From Nonomuraea pusilla (GTDB taxonomy: Bacteria; Actinomycetota; Actinomycetes; Streptosporangiales; Streptosporangiaceae), in contig NZ_FOBF01000007.1 of NCBI RefSeq assembly GCF_900109355.1, forward strand, positions 310,001 through 374,000: DNA of 64,000 nt. The letters are read 5' to 3'. The number at the start of each line of letters is the position of its first letter. The first letter of the stretch is position 1. The notes under the pieces were generated by a model. That model made no database searches. It worked only from the letters and a program-made list of their open reading frames with translations, and was not told where the DNA came from. The translations under genes were made by a program, and so were the position numbers. Below, in pieces: positions 22,923-31,695 of the stretch.

Positions 22923-25130
22923 ATGCCTGGACGGCTCCTGCGGATCGCCGGAGGGCTCGCGCTCGCCCTGACCGGCGCGACGGCCCTCCCACCCCCCGCC
23001 GACGCCGCCGAGCCGCCGTCGGTGGTGATCGACTCCTCGGAACCCGCCCCCGGCGTCGTACGGCTCGCCGGGCGCTTCACCGGCGCGTACGACGTCGGGG
23101 TCGTGGTGAACGGCGAGCGCGTCGACCGCGCGAGGGCGCTCGACCCCGACGCCGACGACGCCGGGACGTGGACCTACGACCTCGACACCCGTGACCTGGA
23201 CGGCGAGATCGAGGTCTACGCGAAGGCGACGTCGGCGGAGACGCGCTACGGCGTCTGGTCGCAGCCGCTGACGTTACGCGTGGACAACGCTCGGGCGGGC
23301 AAGCCGGGGGTGGCGATCGCGGCGCCCGCCGACGGCGCGCGGATCACCAGGCCCACCCCGGTGCGCCTGGACGTCACCGGCGACGACGTGCGGAAGGTGC
23401 GGGTGCGCGTCAACGGCGGCGCGTGGCTCCCGGCGGCGGGCGCGGCCGGCCGGTACGCCGTGCTGATCGACCCGGCCCGGTACGGCGACGTCATGGCGAG
23501 CATCGAGGCGGAGGCGGTCGACGCGCGCGGCCACGTCTCCAGGTCGGCCACCAGGTACGTGGCGTTCGGCGCGGCGCGGGGCGTGCGTCCGGCGCCGCAC
23601 CGGCAGGACCGCGCGATGTGGATCTGGGAGAAAGCCTCCTACAACCTGGTGCTCAACCCGGGTTCGCGCCGCCTGCTGGAGACCGTCCTCCCGCCGGGCT
23701 CCACCATCTACCTGGGGGTGGACACGTACGCGGGACGCGACGTGCTGGAGGACGCGCGTCCCGGGCTGCGTGACCTGGTGGCCTGGGCGCACGGCCGGGG
23801 GATGCGGGTGCACGCCACGGTGGCGGGCGGCACCAGGCCGCCCTACCTCGGGGCGCTGCCGCGCTACCGCGACCGCGCGGTGCGCGAGATGGAGCGGGTG
23901 CTGAACTACAACCTGTCGTCGGCGCCCGCGGAGCGGTTCGACGGCGTCAACGTGGACATCGAGCCGTACAGCCTGCCGTGGTTCGGCAGCGCCAAGCCCG
24001 AGGTGCAGGTCCAGTGGCTGGACACGCTGCGGGCGATGACCGCGCGCAGGGACGCGTCGGGGCAGCCCCTGCTGTTCGGCCCGGCGGTGCCGCGCTGGCT
24101 GGACACCTCCGCGTGCTGCACCGGCATCACGTACGGCGGCGTCACGCGCCCCCTGTCGGAGCACATCCAGGACCTGGCCGACTACATCGCGATCATGGAC
24201 TACCGGGACCAGGCGGACGGCGGCGCGGGCATCATCGCGCAGGCCGCGGGCGAGCTGGCCTACGCCGAGCAGGCGGGCAAGCCGCTGTCGGTGGTGGTGG
24301 GCGTCGAGACGCTCGACATCGCGACCAGCGGCGACCCGTCCAGCATCACCTTCCGTGAGGAGGGCAGGGACGCGCTGGAGGCGGAGCTCGCCAAGGTGTA
24401 CGCGGCGTTCTCGGGCAGCCCGGCGTTCGCCGGCGTGGCGCTGCACCACTACGACTCCTACCGCGACCTGCCCACGGTCTGGGGCCCGTCGGCCCGGTGG
24501 CCCGCGCCGCCCGCGGACTCGGCGCCGCCCACCGGCGTGGACTCCCCGCCGCGGGCGACGGCGTTCGACCACGCCACGGTGGACCTGACGTACGGGCGGG
24601 CGTCCGACGACACGGAGGTCGCCTTCTACGAGGTGCACCGGTCGGCCGAGCCGGGCTTCACGCCGGGGCCCGCCACGCTGGCCGGCCGGGCGCGCGGGCT
24701 GACGCACACGGACGCGGGGCTGCTGCCCGGCACCACCTACCACTACCGGGTCGTGCCGGTGGACGTGGCGGGGCACCGCGGGCCCGCCTCCGATCCGGTG
24801 ACGGTGACGACGGGCGCGACGGACCTGCGTCCCGTCGTGGTCGAATCGATGGCGGTCACGCTGGAGAACGGCGCCGCGCGGGTGCGGCTGCGCGTGGTGG
24901 ACAAGGAGAGCGGCGAGCCGGTGGCGGCCACCGTGCGGGGGCGGTTCACCTTCTCCTCCGGCCGGTACGTCACGGTGACGGCCGGGGCTGACGGCTGGGC
25001 CACGGCGACGTCCGAGGCGCTGAAGCAGCCGACGGGCGAGGTGGGCTTCGCCGTCCACCGCCTGACGTCCCCCGGCCGTTACTGGGCGGGCGCCTACGAC
25101 CACGACAGGGACGCCACCGCCCGCTGGTGA
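22923..25130 (+). CDS. Secreted GH18-like TIM-barrel protein with Ig-like and FN3 domains
   Basis: A 735-residue exported protein. A signal peptide (LLRIAGGLALALTGATALP, then ADAAEP) is followed by two Ig-like beta domains to about residue 220. A barrel spans about 225-525, containing FDGVNVDIEPY with Asp345 and Glu347 in the spacing of the GH18 DGxxxDxE loop. An FN3 domain (about 545-640, ATVDLTYGRASDDTEVAFYE) and a C-terminal beta domain complete it. The chemistry is not proved: Asn343 replaces one Asp of the classic motif. It may hydrolyse a chitin-like or other polysaccharide and feed the sugar cluster downstream. ATG 22923 has GGAGGT eight bases before it. Confidence 0.75.
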   Translation: MPGRLLRIAGGLALALTGATALPPPADAAEPPSVVIDSSEPAPGVVRLAGRFTGAYDVGVVVNGERVDRARALDPDADDAGTWTYDLDTRDLDGEIEVYAKATSAETRYGVWSQPLTLRVDNARAGKPGVAIAAPADGARITRPTPVRLDVTGDDVRKVRVRVNGGAWLPAAGAAGRYAVLIDPARYGDVMASIEAEAVDARGHVSRSATRYVAFGAARGVRPAPHRQDRAMWIWEKASYNLVLNPGSRRLLETVLPPGSTIYLGVDTYAGRDVLEDARPGLRDLVAWAHGRGMRVHATVAGGTRPPYLGALPRYRDRAVREMERVLNYNLSSAPAERFDGVNVDIEPYSLPWFGSAKPEVQVQWLDTLRAMTARRDASGQPLLFGPAVPRWLDTSACCTGITYGGVTRPLSEHIQDLADYIAIMDYRDQADGGAGIIAQAAGELAYAEQAGKPLSVVVGVETLDIATSGDPSSITFREEGRDALEAELAKVYAAFSGSPAFAGVALHHYDSYRDLPTVWGPSARWPAPPADSAPPTGVDSPPRATAFDHATVDLTYGRASDDTEVAFYEVHRSAEPGFTPGPATLAGRARGLTHTDAGLLPGTTYHYRVVPVDVAGHRGPASDPVTVTTGATDLRPVVVESMAVTLENGAARVRLRVVDKESGEPVAATVRGRFTFSSGRYVTVTAGADGWATATSEALKQPTGEVGFAVHRLTSPGRYWAGAYDHDRDATARW

Positions 25131-25171
25131 CCGGCCCTCCGGCGCCCCCGCCTCCCGACCTTGAGGGGAAA

Positions 25172-25210
25172 CGGCCCGCGCCGCCCCGCCGGAGACGGCG
25201 GGACGGGCCG
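25172..25210 (+). terminator. Hairpin terminator after the secreted GH-like gene
   Basis: CGGCCCG (25172-25178) and CGGGCCG (25204-25210) enclose an inner CCCGCCG-GAGA-CGGCGGG hairpin. The structure starts 41 bp after the stop codon. Confidence 0.6.
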
Positions 25211-25380
25211 CACAGGCGGGCCGACACGGCGCGGGCCTCACCTGCGGGCGGAGACCCGATGGACCTCACCTGCGGGCGGAGGCGGCGCGGGGCGACCCCC
25301 GTCAAGGCCGCGGGGCGGAGGCGGCGCGGAGGCGGCGGGCGGTCCCGGTGGCCCGGCCCCCGGCGGCGTTCCCTTCCGGG

Positions 25381-25460
25381 GGCCGTCCCCCGCGCGGCCT
25401 TGAAGGCCGTCCCCCGTGTGGCCTTCCGAGGGGCCGTCCCCCGCGCGGGGCGGCCTTCCC
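25381..25460. repeat. GGCCGTCCCCC repeat, three copies
   Basis: GGCCGTCCCCCGCGCGGCCT, GGCCGTCCCCCGTGTGGCCT and GGCCGTCCCCCGCGCGGGGC follow one another with 24- to 27-bp periods. Each copy contains or borders a GC-rich inverted repeat, so they could also act as terminator-like structures. Confidence 0.6.
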
Positions 25461-25474
25461 GCTTTCCCTCATAG

Positions 25475-25485
25475 GAATGAATTCA
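25475..25485. promoter_or_regulatory. GAATGAATTCA operator candidate upstream of the GntR/LacI-type gene
   Basis: GAATGAATTCA lies 37 bp before the TTG start. The same core recurs at 25574-25583, 36379-36392 and 36452-36461, all near genes of the sugar cluster and in otherwise GC-rich DNA. Likely binding site of the adjacent regulator. Confidence 0.5.
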
Positions 25486-25521
25486 CGCCGGTAAATGCCC
25501 AGTTGAGGGGAGGTTTTAGGG

Positions 25522-26697
25522 TTGACATCCACCCGAATAATCCAGAAAAATCTGGTTATGGAGCCATCCGATGGAATGAATTCCCTCCCAAGGGGAAGGC
25601 GATTCCGCACCCTCGCGGCCCGCCTGCGCCAGGAGATCGCGCAGGGCCGCTGGCCGGTCGGCGGCAGGCTGCCGACCGAGTCCGAGCTCGCCCAGACCTA
25701 CGCCGTCGGCGTCAACACCGTGCGCCGCGCCGTCGACCTCCTGGTCGAGGAGGGGCTCGTACGCCGCAGGCAGGGGTCGGGCACGTTCGTGACCAGCTCG
25801 GTCACGGCCACGCCCGGGTCCAGGCCGCGGCTCATCGGTGCGCTCGTCCCGTCCAACACCTACTACTTCCCCCGCGTCGTGCAGGGCATCGAGCGGGCGG
25901 CCACCGCCGCCGGAGTCCAGCTCGTGCTCGCCTGCTCCAACTACGACCCCGCCGTCGAGCTGGCGCAGACGCAGCAGCTCGTGGACGTCGGCGTCGCCGG
26001 CCTGCTGCTGGTGCCCAACCTGCACCTCGCCGCCGACCCGGAGGCGCACCTGGCCGGGCTGCGCGAGCTGCCGGTGCCGTACGTGCTGGTCGAGCGTCGG
26101 CCGGCCGACCCCAGGCCCGCCGACCCCACCTCGTACGTCTGCACCGACGTCCACGGCGGCGGGTACGCGGCCGTCCAGCACCTGAACGGGCTCGGCAGGA
26201 GCCGCATCGGCTACCTGGGCCGCATCGGCACCGCCACCTCCGAGCAGGTCTTCGCGGGCTACCGCCAGGCGGTCGCCGACCTCGGGCTGCCGGAGATCCC
26301 GCAGGCCGTGGCGAGGCAGCCGGTCTGGACCGGGCCCGACATGCTGGCGTACGCCAACGCGCTGGTCACCGAGAAGGTGCGGGCGGTGGTCTGCCTCGGC
26401 GACCGGGAGGCGACCGCGCTCCTGCCGTACCTGCGCAGGGTCGGCCTGACCGTCCCCGACGACATCGCCGTGGTCGCCTACGACGACGAGGTGGCCGACC
26501 TGTCGGAGGTGCCGCTCACCGCGGTCTCGCCGCCCAAGGCGGAGGTCGGCCGCATGGCGACGGAGCTGCTGCTGCGCCGGATCGAGCTCGGGGCCGCCGC
26601 CCCGGTCTGCCGGGTGGTGCTGCAGCCGCGGCTGGCCGTGCGCGCCTCGTGCGGCGCCGCGTCCGGCAGCCTCGTCGAGGTCCGCGTCCCGACCTGA
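25522..26697 (+). CDS. GntR-headed LacI-type sugar regulator
   Basis: A protein of up to 391 residues. A winged-helix GntR domain (RFRTLAARLRQEIAQGRWPV, then LPTESELAQTYAVGVNTVRR, then RRRQGSGTFVTS) is joined to a LacI/PBP1-type sugar-binding domain (IGALVPSNTYYFPRVVQGIE to GLTVPDDIAVVAYDDEVADL). This architecture is that of AraR-type regulators, which bind a sugar effector and release palindromic operators. TTG 25522 is preceded by GAGGGGAGG with eight-base spacing; ATG 25558 and ATG 25576 are alternatives lacking good sites. A GAATGAATTC box and an imperfect palindrome lie inside the first codons, suggesting autoregulation or a later true start. It heads the sugar cluster. Confidence 0.88.
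   Translation: MTSTRIIQKNLVMEPSDGMNSLPRGRRFRTLAARLRQEIAQGRWPVGGRLPTESELAQTYAVGVNTVRRAVDLLVEEGLVRRRQGSGTFVTSSVTATPGSRPRLIGALVPSNTYYFPRVVQGIERAATAAGVQLVLACSNYDPAVELAQTQQLVDVGVAGLLLVPNLHLAADPEAHLAGLRELPVPYVLVERRPADPRPADPTSYVCTDVHGGGYAAVQHLNGLGRSRIGYLGRIGTATSEQVFAGYRQAVADLGLPEIPQAVARQPVWTGPDMLAYANALVTEKVRAVVCLGDREATALLPYLRRVGLTVPDDIAVVAYDDEVADLSEVPLTAVSPPKAEVGRMATELLLRRIELGAAAPVCRVVLQPRLAVRASCGAASGSLVEVRVPT
25537..25583. promoter_or_regulatory. Second operator region at the regulator gene start
   Basis: An imperfect palindrome pairs ATAATCCAGA (25537-25546) with TCTGGTTAT (25551-25559), one base bulged. A second GAATGAATTC follows at 25574-25583, 99 bp (about nine to ten helical turns) from the first. 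The spacing would permit looping. Confidence 0.4.
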
Positions 26698-26759
26698 CGC
26701 GCCCGGCGACGCGTCGCGCGCGAACCGCGGACGCCCGCCCTGTAGTGCCACGTCACATT

Positions 26760-26776
26760 GCGCACCCTTGTTGCGC
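26760..26776. promoter_or_regulatory. GCGCA-n7-TGCGC inverted repeat before the ABC operon
   Basis: TTGCGCACCCTTGTTGCGC resembles a LacI-family operator and sits 89 bp before the solute-binding protein gene. It differs from the GAATGAATTC boxes, so a different regulator could use it. Weak by itself. Confidence 0.35.
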
Positions 26777-26865
26777 TTCCCGCGCCCACGCCTGTCCCCA
26801 TGCCGCAGCGTCCGCATGCGTGGCGCGCCGTCACCACCACCCCCCTTCCCCCCTGGAGGACCCCC

Positions 26866-28158
26866 ATGAGAGTGCGCATGCTCGCCGCCGCCGCGGCCGT
26901 GCTCGCCCTGGCCGCCACGGCCGCCTGCGGCGGCGGCTCAGCCGGCGACGACGGAACGGTCACGCTGCGGCTCGGCTTCTACGCCGCCGCCGGAGACCCC
27001 GCCGACACGACGATGCGGGAGCTCGTCAAGGAGTTCAGCGCCGCCAACCCGTCGATCAAGGTGCAGCTGGAGGTGGCCCCGTACGTCAAGTTCTTCGAAC
27101 GGCTGCGGACCCAGATCGCCGGCGGGCAGGCGCCGCAGGTGTGGCTGTCGGACGGCGTGCTCGTCCAGGAGTTCGCCGCCAGGGGCGCCCTCGCCGACCT
27201 CACCGACCGCGTCAAGACGGTCAACGCCGCCGACTACTCCGGCATCGAGCTGAACCGCGACCAGAAGGGCCGCGTCTTCGGCTTCCCGCAGGGCGCGCAG
27301 ACGCCGGTGCTGTTCTACAACAAGAAGCTGTTCGCCGAGGCCGGCGTGGCCGAGCCGACGGCCGAGTGGACGTACGACGACCTCGCCGCCGCCGCCAAGA
27401 AGCTCACCAAGGACACCAACGGCGACGGCAAGCCCGACACGTACGGCATGCGCGTCTACTCGCCGGGCTTCACCGAGAGCTGGTGGCCGATCATCAAGGC
27501 GTTCGGCGGCGACATCGTGACCGACGGCAACCGCAAGGTCGTCGTCGACAGCCCCGAGGCCAAGGCGGCGCTCGACTGGATGCTCGCCGCGATGGGCAAG
27601 GACGGCTTCGCCCCCGACTACGTCACCACGGAGGCGCTCGGCAAGGGCGCCGTCCACGCGCTGTTCGCCACCGGCCGCGTCGCGATGTCGTACGGCATCT
27701 ACGCCCGCACCCTGCCCGCGGTGAACGCGAAGGTCGACTTCGGCGTGGCCCCGCTGCCGAAGGGCCCGAAGGGCCGCGGCAACGTCGCGATCGTCAACTC
27801 GTGGGTGGTCAGCAAGGCGGCCTCGCCCGCGCAGGCCGACGCCGCGTGGAAGTGGATCACCTACTTCGCCGGCGAGGGCCCCCAGAGCAGGTGGGCGCGG
27901 CTCGGCGAGGCCATCCCGATCAACAAGAAGGCCGCCGCGTCGGCGCTGCCCGCCGACCGGGGGAAGGTCTTCCTGGAGGCTCTGGACGCCGCCGGCGACC
28001 TGGGCACGAACGCCGTCTGGTCGGAGTACACCGAGGCGCTGGCCAAGCGGGTCAACGAGGCGCTGTCGGGCGCGACGCCCGTCGCCACCGCGCTGAAGAC
28101 CGGGCAGCAGGAGGCGCAGCAGGTGATCGACCGCTTCTACGCGGGGCAGACCCAGTGA
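26866..28158 (+). CDS. Sugar ABC transporter solute-binding lipoprotein
   Basis: A 430-residue lipoprotein. The signal peptide ends in a lipobox with Cys21 (LAATAAC followed by GGG). The mature part is a family 1 extracellular solute-binding protein (TMRELVKEFSAANPSIKVQL near the N-terminus, VWLSDGVLVQEFAARGALAD, a hinge with FGFPQGAQTPVLFYNKKLFA). It captures a sugar or glycoside outside the membrane for the two permeases that follow. An EF-hand-like TKDTNGDGKPDTYG segment may bind calcium, as in some sugar-binding proteins. ATG 26866 has TGGAGGA close upstream. Confidence 0.9.
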   Translation: MRVRMLAAAAAVLALAATAACGGGSAGDDGTVTLRLGFYAAAGDPADTTMRELVKEFSAANPSIKVQLEVAPYVKFFERLRTQIAGGQAPQVWLSDGVLVQEFAARGALADLTDRVKTVNAADYSGIELNRDQKGRVFGFPQGAQTPVLFYNKKLFAEAGVAEPTAEWTYDDLAAAAKKLTKDTNGDGKPDTYGMRVYSPGFTESWWPIIKAFGGDIVTDGNRKVVVDSPEAKAALDWMLAAMGKDGFAPDYVTTEALGKGAVHALFATGRVAMSYGIYARTLPAVNAKVDFGVAPLPKGPKGRGNVAIVNSWVVSKAASPAQADAAWKWITYFAGEGPQSRWARLGEAIPINKKAAASALPADRGKVFLEALDAAGDLGTNAVWSEYTEALAKRVNEALSGATPVATALKTGQQEAQQVIDRFYAGQTQ

Positions 28159-29087
28159 CGGTGCTCACCCGGGGGACGGAGCGGACGGCCGCGCAGGAGC
28201 AGCCGTCCGCCCGCCGGCGGAACGCCAGGGAGCGGGCCTGGGCCGTCGCCTTCGCCTCGCCCTACCTGCTCCACCTGGTCGCGCTGACCGCCTGGCCGGT
28301 GCTGGCCTCCCTGTTCTTCAGCATGACCGAGTACGACCTGATGTCCCCGCCGAGGTTCGTCGGGTTCGGCAACTTCGCCCGGCTGTTCGGCGACGAGACG
28401 TTCTGGCGGACGCTCGGCAACACCGCCTACTTCGCGGTGCTGTTCGTGCCCACGCAGACGGCCCTGGCGCTGCTCCTCGCGATCGCGCTCAACCAGCGGC
28501 TGCGCGGCATGGCGCTGTTCCGCGCGGCCTACTTCGTCCCGGTCGTGTCGTCCTGGGTGGTCGTCGCGTACGTCGCCGACGCCGTGTTCAACCCGCAGAC
28601 CGGCATCGCCAACCAGGTGCTCGGCCTGGCCGGCCTGCCCGCGGAGAACTGGCTGCAGGACCCGGTGCTGGTGATCCCGACGCTGGCCGCCGTGGCGGTG
28701 TGGAAAGGCGTCGGCTACATGATGGTGCTCTTCCTCGCGGGCCTGCAGGCGATCCCGGAGGAGCGCTACGAGGCGGCCAAGATCGACGGCGCGTCGGCGT
28801 GGAGCCGGTTCCGCTACGTCACGCTGCCGGGGATCTCCGGCACGACGTTCCTCGTGCTCGTCCTCACCTCGATCGAGACGCTCCAGTCGTTCGAGCAGGT
28901 CTACGTGATGACCGACGGCGGCCCGCACGGCGCGAGCGAGCTGACCGTGCTCTACCTGTACCGGCAGGGCTTCCAGTTCTTCCAGATGGGCTACGCCTCG
29001 GCCGTCGCGTGGGTGCTGTTCGTGCTGGTGCTCGCGCTGACCCTGGTGCAGTTCCGGCTCCAGCGCAGGTGGGTGCACTATGCGTAG
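28155..29087 (+). CDS. Sugar ABC transporter permease (MalF type)
   Basis: A 310-residue inner-membrane protein with six helices and an Arg-rich cytoplasmic N-terminus. The EAA loop that docks the ATPase is YEAAKIDGASAWSRFRYVTL. GTG 28155 overlaps the binding-protein stop as GTGA. No ATP-binding subunit is encoded in the cluster, so a shared MsiK-type ATPase encoded elsewhere is expected, as in other actinomycete oligosaccharide importers. Confidence 0.9.
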   Translation: MTVLTRGTERTAAQEQPSARRRNARERAWAVAFASPYLLHLVALTAWPVLASLFFSMTEYDLMSPPRFVGFGNFARLFGDETFWRTLGNTAYFAVLFVPTQTALALLLAIALNQRLRGMALFRAAYFVPVVSSWVVVAYVADAVFNPQTGIANQVLGLAGLPAENWLQDPVLVIPTLAAVAVWKGVGYMMVLFLAGLQAIPEERYEAAKIDGASAWSRFRYVTLPGISGTTFLVLVLTSIETLQSFEQVYVMTDGGPHGASELTVLYLYRQGFQFFQMGYASAVAWVLFVLVLALTLVQFRLQRRWVHYA

Positions 29088-29892
29088 GTCCATCTCGTAC
29101 GTCCTGGTGCTCGCGGGCGCCGTGGTCATGCTGCTGCCGTTCGCGGCGGCGCTCGGCAACTCGCTGAAGAGCTTCGCGCAGTACATCCAGGTGCCGCCGG
29201 TGTGGCTCCCCGACCCGGTGCAGTGGGACAACTACGCCGAGGTGTGGCGGCGCACCCCGTTCGGGCTCTACCTGGCCAACAGCCTGCTGATCGCGGTGCT
29301 GGCGGTGGCCGGCAACGTCGTCACCAGCGCGACGGTCGGCCACGCGCTGGCCAGGATGCGGCTGCCCGGCAAGCAGGCGCTGCTCACCATGGCGCTCGGG
29401 ACGATGATGCTGCCGACCGTCATCACGATCGTCCCGAACTTCCTGCTGTTCCGCTCGCTGGGCTGGCTGGACACCCTGCTGCCGCTCATCGTGCCGTACT
29501 GGCTGGCCACCCCCATCGGCATCTTCCTCATGCGGCAGACGTTCCTCGCCATCCCGAAGGACTTCGAGGAGGCCGCGAGCCTCGACGGCGCCAACCCGTG
29601 GCAGGTGTTCTGGCGCGTCCACGTGCCGCTGGCCAAGCCGGCGCTCGCGACGCTCGCCGTCTTCACGTTCACCACGTCGTGGAAGGCCGTCCTCGAACCG
29701 GTCATCTACCTCACCTCGCCGGAGAACTACACGCTGCCCGTCGGCGTGCTCAGCCTCAAGGGGCAGTTCGTCGGCAACGACCAGCTCGTCACGGCCGCGG
29801 CCATGATGAGCCTGCTGCCGATGCTGGTCGTGTTCGTCCTGGCCCAGCGCTACTTCGTCCGCGGAACCATGTCCGCGGGGCTCAAGGGCTGA
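29080..29892 (+). CDS. Sugar ABC transporter permease (MalG type)
   Basis: A 270-residue membrane protein with six helices; the EAA loop is EEAASLDGANPWQVFWRVHV. The start ATG 29080 overlaps the end of the first permease by eight bases. It forms the transmembrane channel with that protein. The periplasmic-side loop NYTLPVGVLSLKGQF is typical of MalG-like permeases. Confidence 0.9.
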   Translation: MRRSISYVLVLAGAVVMLLPFAAALGNSLKSFAQYIQVPPVWLPDPVQWDNYAEVWRRTPFGLYLANSLLIAVLAVAGNVVTSATVGHALARMRLPGKQALLTMALGTMMLPTVITIVPNFLLFRSLGWLDTLLPLIVPYWLATPIGIFLMRQTFLAIPKDFEEAASLDGANPWQVFWRVHVPLAKPALATLAVFTFTTSWKAVLEPVIYLTSPENYTLPVGVLSLKGQFVGNDQLVTAAAMMSLLPMLVVFVLAQRYFVRGTMSAGLKG

Positions 29893-29920
29893 AGGCCCGA
29901 CCCAACTCAGGAAGGACATC

Positions 29921-30928
29921 GTGACACCTACATCCGGGCTGCGCCTGGGCGTCATCGGCGCGGGCACCATCGCCGAGTTCCACGTGGCGGCCGCCCGCCG
30001 GAGCGGAGGGCGGGTCACCGTCGCGGCCGTGTGCGACGTGCGGGCCGAGGCGGCGGAGAAGCTGGCCGCCGAGGTCGGCGCCCGCGTCCACACCGACCAC
30101 CGGGCGATGCTCGACGCCGGCGGGCTCGACGCCGTCGTCATCACCGTCCCCCACGCCCTGCACGCGCCGATCACCCTGGACGCCGCCGCCGCCGGGCTGC
30201 ACGTCCTGGTGGAGAAGCCCGTCGCGACCACCCGCGAGGACGCGCTGCGCATGATCGAGGCGTGCCGCTCGGCGGGCGTCGTCCTCGCGGTCGGGCACGT
30301 CCTGCGCTTCGTCCCGACGCTGCGCGCCGCCGCCTCCTTCCTCGCCTCGGGCGAGCTCGGCGGCGTCGTGGTGGCCTCGGAGCGGCGCACCGCCGACTAC
30401 GCCGACCCGGCGCGGCCGCGCTGGTTCCTCGACGCCGGCATGGCGGGCGGCGGCATCGTGCTGAACGTCGGCACCCACAGCATCGACAAGCTGCAGATGC
30501 TCGTCGGCTCGCCGATCGTCGAGGTCACCGCGCACGTCTCGGTGCCGGAGCACCTGTCCGTGGAGACGGAGGCGGTCGCCCTGGCCAGGCACGCCGACGG
30601 CACCCGCTCGACGATCTCCGTCACCGGCACCGGGCTGCCGTTCACCGACGAGGCCGAGATCGTCTGCGGCGGGGGCGCGGTGCGGATCAGCCGCGGCGAG
30701 GGCGTCTGGTCCTTCCGCGGCGGCGTCGCCACCCAGGTGGCGGCCCCCGAGCCCGGCGAGATGGCCGCCGCGTTCGCCGCGCAGCTCACCGACTTCGCCC
30801 GCGCCTGCGCGGAGCGCTCCTCCCCCGAGGTCACGCCCGAGTACGCGCTGTCCGTCCTGGACGTCGCGCTCGCCGTCTACGAGTCCGCCCGCCTGGGCTC
30901 CACCGTCGCAGTGAAGGGACAGTCGTGA
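29921..30928 (+). CDS. Gfo/Idh/MocA family NAD(P)-dependent oxidoreductase
   Basis: A 335-residue protein. The N-terminal Rossmann fold begins LRLGVIGAGTIAEFHVAAAR. The family signature VEKPVATTREDALRMIEACR contains the conserved EKP Lys. The active-site helix region GGGIVLNVGTHSIDKLQMLV holds the catalytic His in the usual position. Such enzymes oxidise or epimerise a hydroxyl on a sugar or inositol. GTG 29921 has AGGAAGGA upstream. Its stop overlaps the next gene as GTGA, tying it to the isomerase. Confidence 0.9.
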   Translation: MTPTSGLRLGVIGAGTIAEFHVAAARRSGGRVTVAAVCDVRAEAAEKLAAEVGARVHTDHRAMLDAGGLDAVVITVPHALHAPITLDAAAAGLHVLVEKPVATTREDALRMIEACRSAGVVLAVGHVLRFVPTLRAAASFLASGELGGVVVASERRTADYADPARPRWFLDAGMAGGGIVLNVGTHSIDKLQMLVGSPIVEVTAHVSVPEHLSVETEAVALARHADGTRSTISVTGTGLPFTDEAEIVCGGGAVRISRGEGVWSFRGGVATQVAAPEPGEMAAAFAAQLTDFARACAERSSPEVTPEYALSVLDVALAVYESARLGSTVAVKGQS

Positions 30929-31695
30929 ACCCGCTAGCCTTCAGCACGCTCGGCACGCCGGGCGCCACCGTCGCCGAGGTGATCGAGACAGCCGCCGCGT
31001 ACGGCTGCGCGGGCGTGGAGCTGCGCTGCGCCGACGGCGACCTCATCGCGCCCGGCACGCCCGAAGGGGAGCTGCGTGCCGTGGCCGGCGCGCTCGCCGC
31101 GGCCGGCGTCGAGATCGTGGCGGTCTGCTCCTACACCCGGGTGGCCAGGCCCGACGGCGACCCGGTGGCCGAGGTGCTGCGCCACGTCGAGATCGCCGAG
31201 ACGCTCGGCGCGCCGTTCGTCCGCGTCTTCGGCGGCGTCGAGGGCCAGGACGACCCGGCGGGGGCCGCCGTCCGCAGGCTGTCGGAGGTCGCCGACCGGC
31301 TGCCGGGCAACGGCGTGGACGTGCTGCTGGAGACCCACGACGTGTTCCTCACCGGCGAGGCGGTCGCCGGGGTCCTCGCCGCGGTCGGCTCGCCCCGCGT
31401 CGGCGCGCTGTGGGACGTCGTCAACCCGTGGCGCGCCGGGGAGTCCCCCGCCGGGACGGCGGACGCGCTGGCGCCGTACCTGCGGCACGTCCAGATCAAG
31501 GACGCCGCGTCGCCGTCGGACCTCGCGCCCGTGCTGCCCGGCGAGGGCGCGGTGGGCGTGCCCGCCGTGCTCGCCGAGCTGGACCGGCTCGGCTACTCCG
31601 GCTACCTGGCGCTGGAGTGGGAGCGCGTCTGGTACCCCGACGCCCCGCCGGTCGAGGTCGCGCTGGCCGCGTTCCGCGAGGTGCTCGGCCGGTGA
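30925..31695 (+). CDS. Sugar phosphate isomerase/epimerase (xylose-isomerase-like TIM barrel)
   Basis: A 256-residue AP-endonuclease-2-type TIM barrel. Candidate metal ligands are Glu in LLETHDVF, Asp in ALWDVVNPW, His in LRHVQIKDA and the C-terminal Glu in LALEWERVW. Members interconvert keto and aldo sugars or inosose intermediates. The pairing with a Gfo/Idh/MocA dehydrogenase resembles inositol and 3-keto-sugar pathways. It overlaps genes on both sides by four bases, so it is mid-operon. Confidence 0.88.
   Translation: MNPLAFSTLGTPGATVAEVIETAAAYGCAGVELRCADGDLIAPGTPEGELRAVAGALAAAGVEIVAVCSYTRVARPDGDPVAEVLRHVEIAETLGAPFVRVFGGVEGQDDPAGAAVRRLSEVADRLPGNGVDVLLETHDVFLTGEAVAGVLAAVGSPRVGALWDVVNPWRAGESPAGTADALAPYLRHVQIKDAASPSDLAPVLPGEGAVGVPAVLAELDRLGYSGYLALEWERVWYPDAPPVEVALAAFREVLGR

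Larger units (their letters stand above)
25131..25521. other. 391-bp gap with direct repeats and an operator site
   Basis: No gene is seen. CCTCACCTGCGGGCGGAG occurs at 25236-25253 and 25264-25281. GGCCGTCCCCCGYGYGGCCTT-like units recur near 25381, 25405 and 25432. The last 50 bp become AT-rich and contain the GAATGAATTC site of the regulator gene. Confidence 0.6.

Noticed and set aside
25522..25527. TTGACA as a -35 promoter hexamer for the regulator gene
   Set aside because: No -10 element is found at 16 to 18 bp; it coincides with a TTG start that has a well-spaced ribosome binding site.
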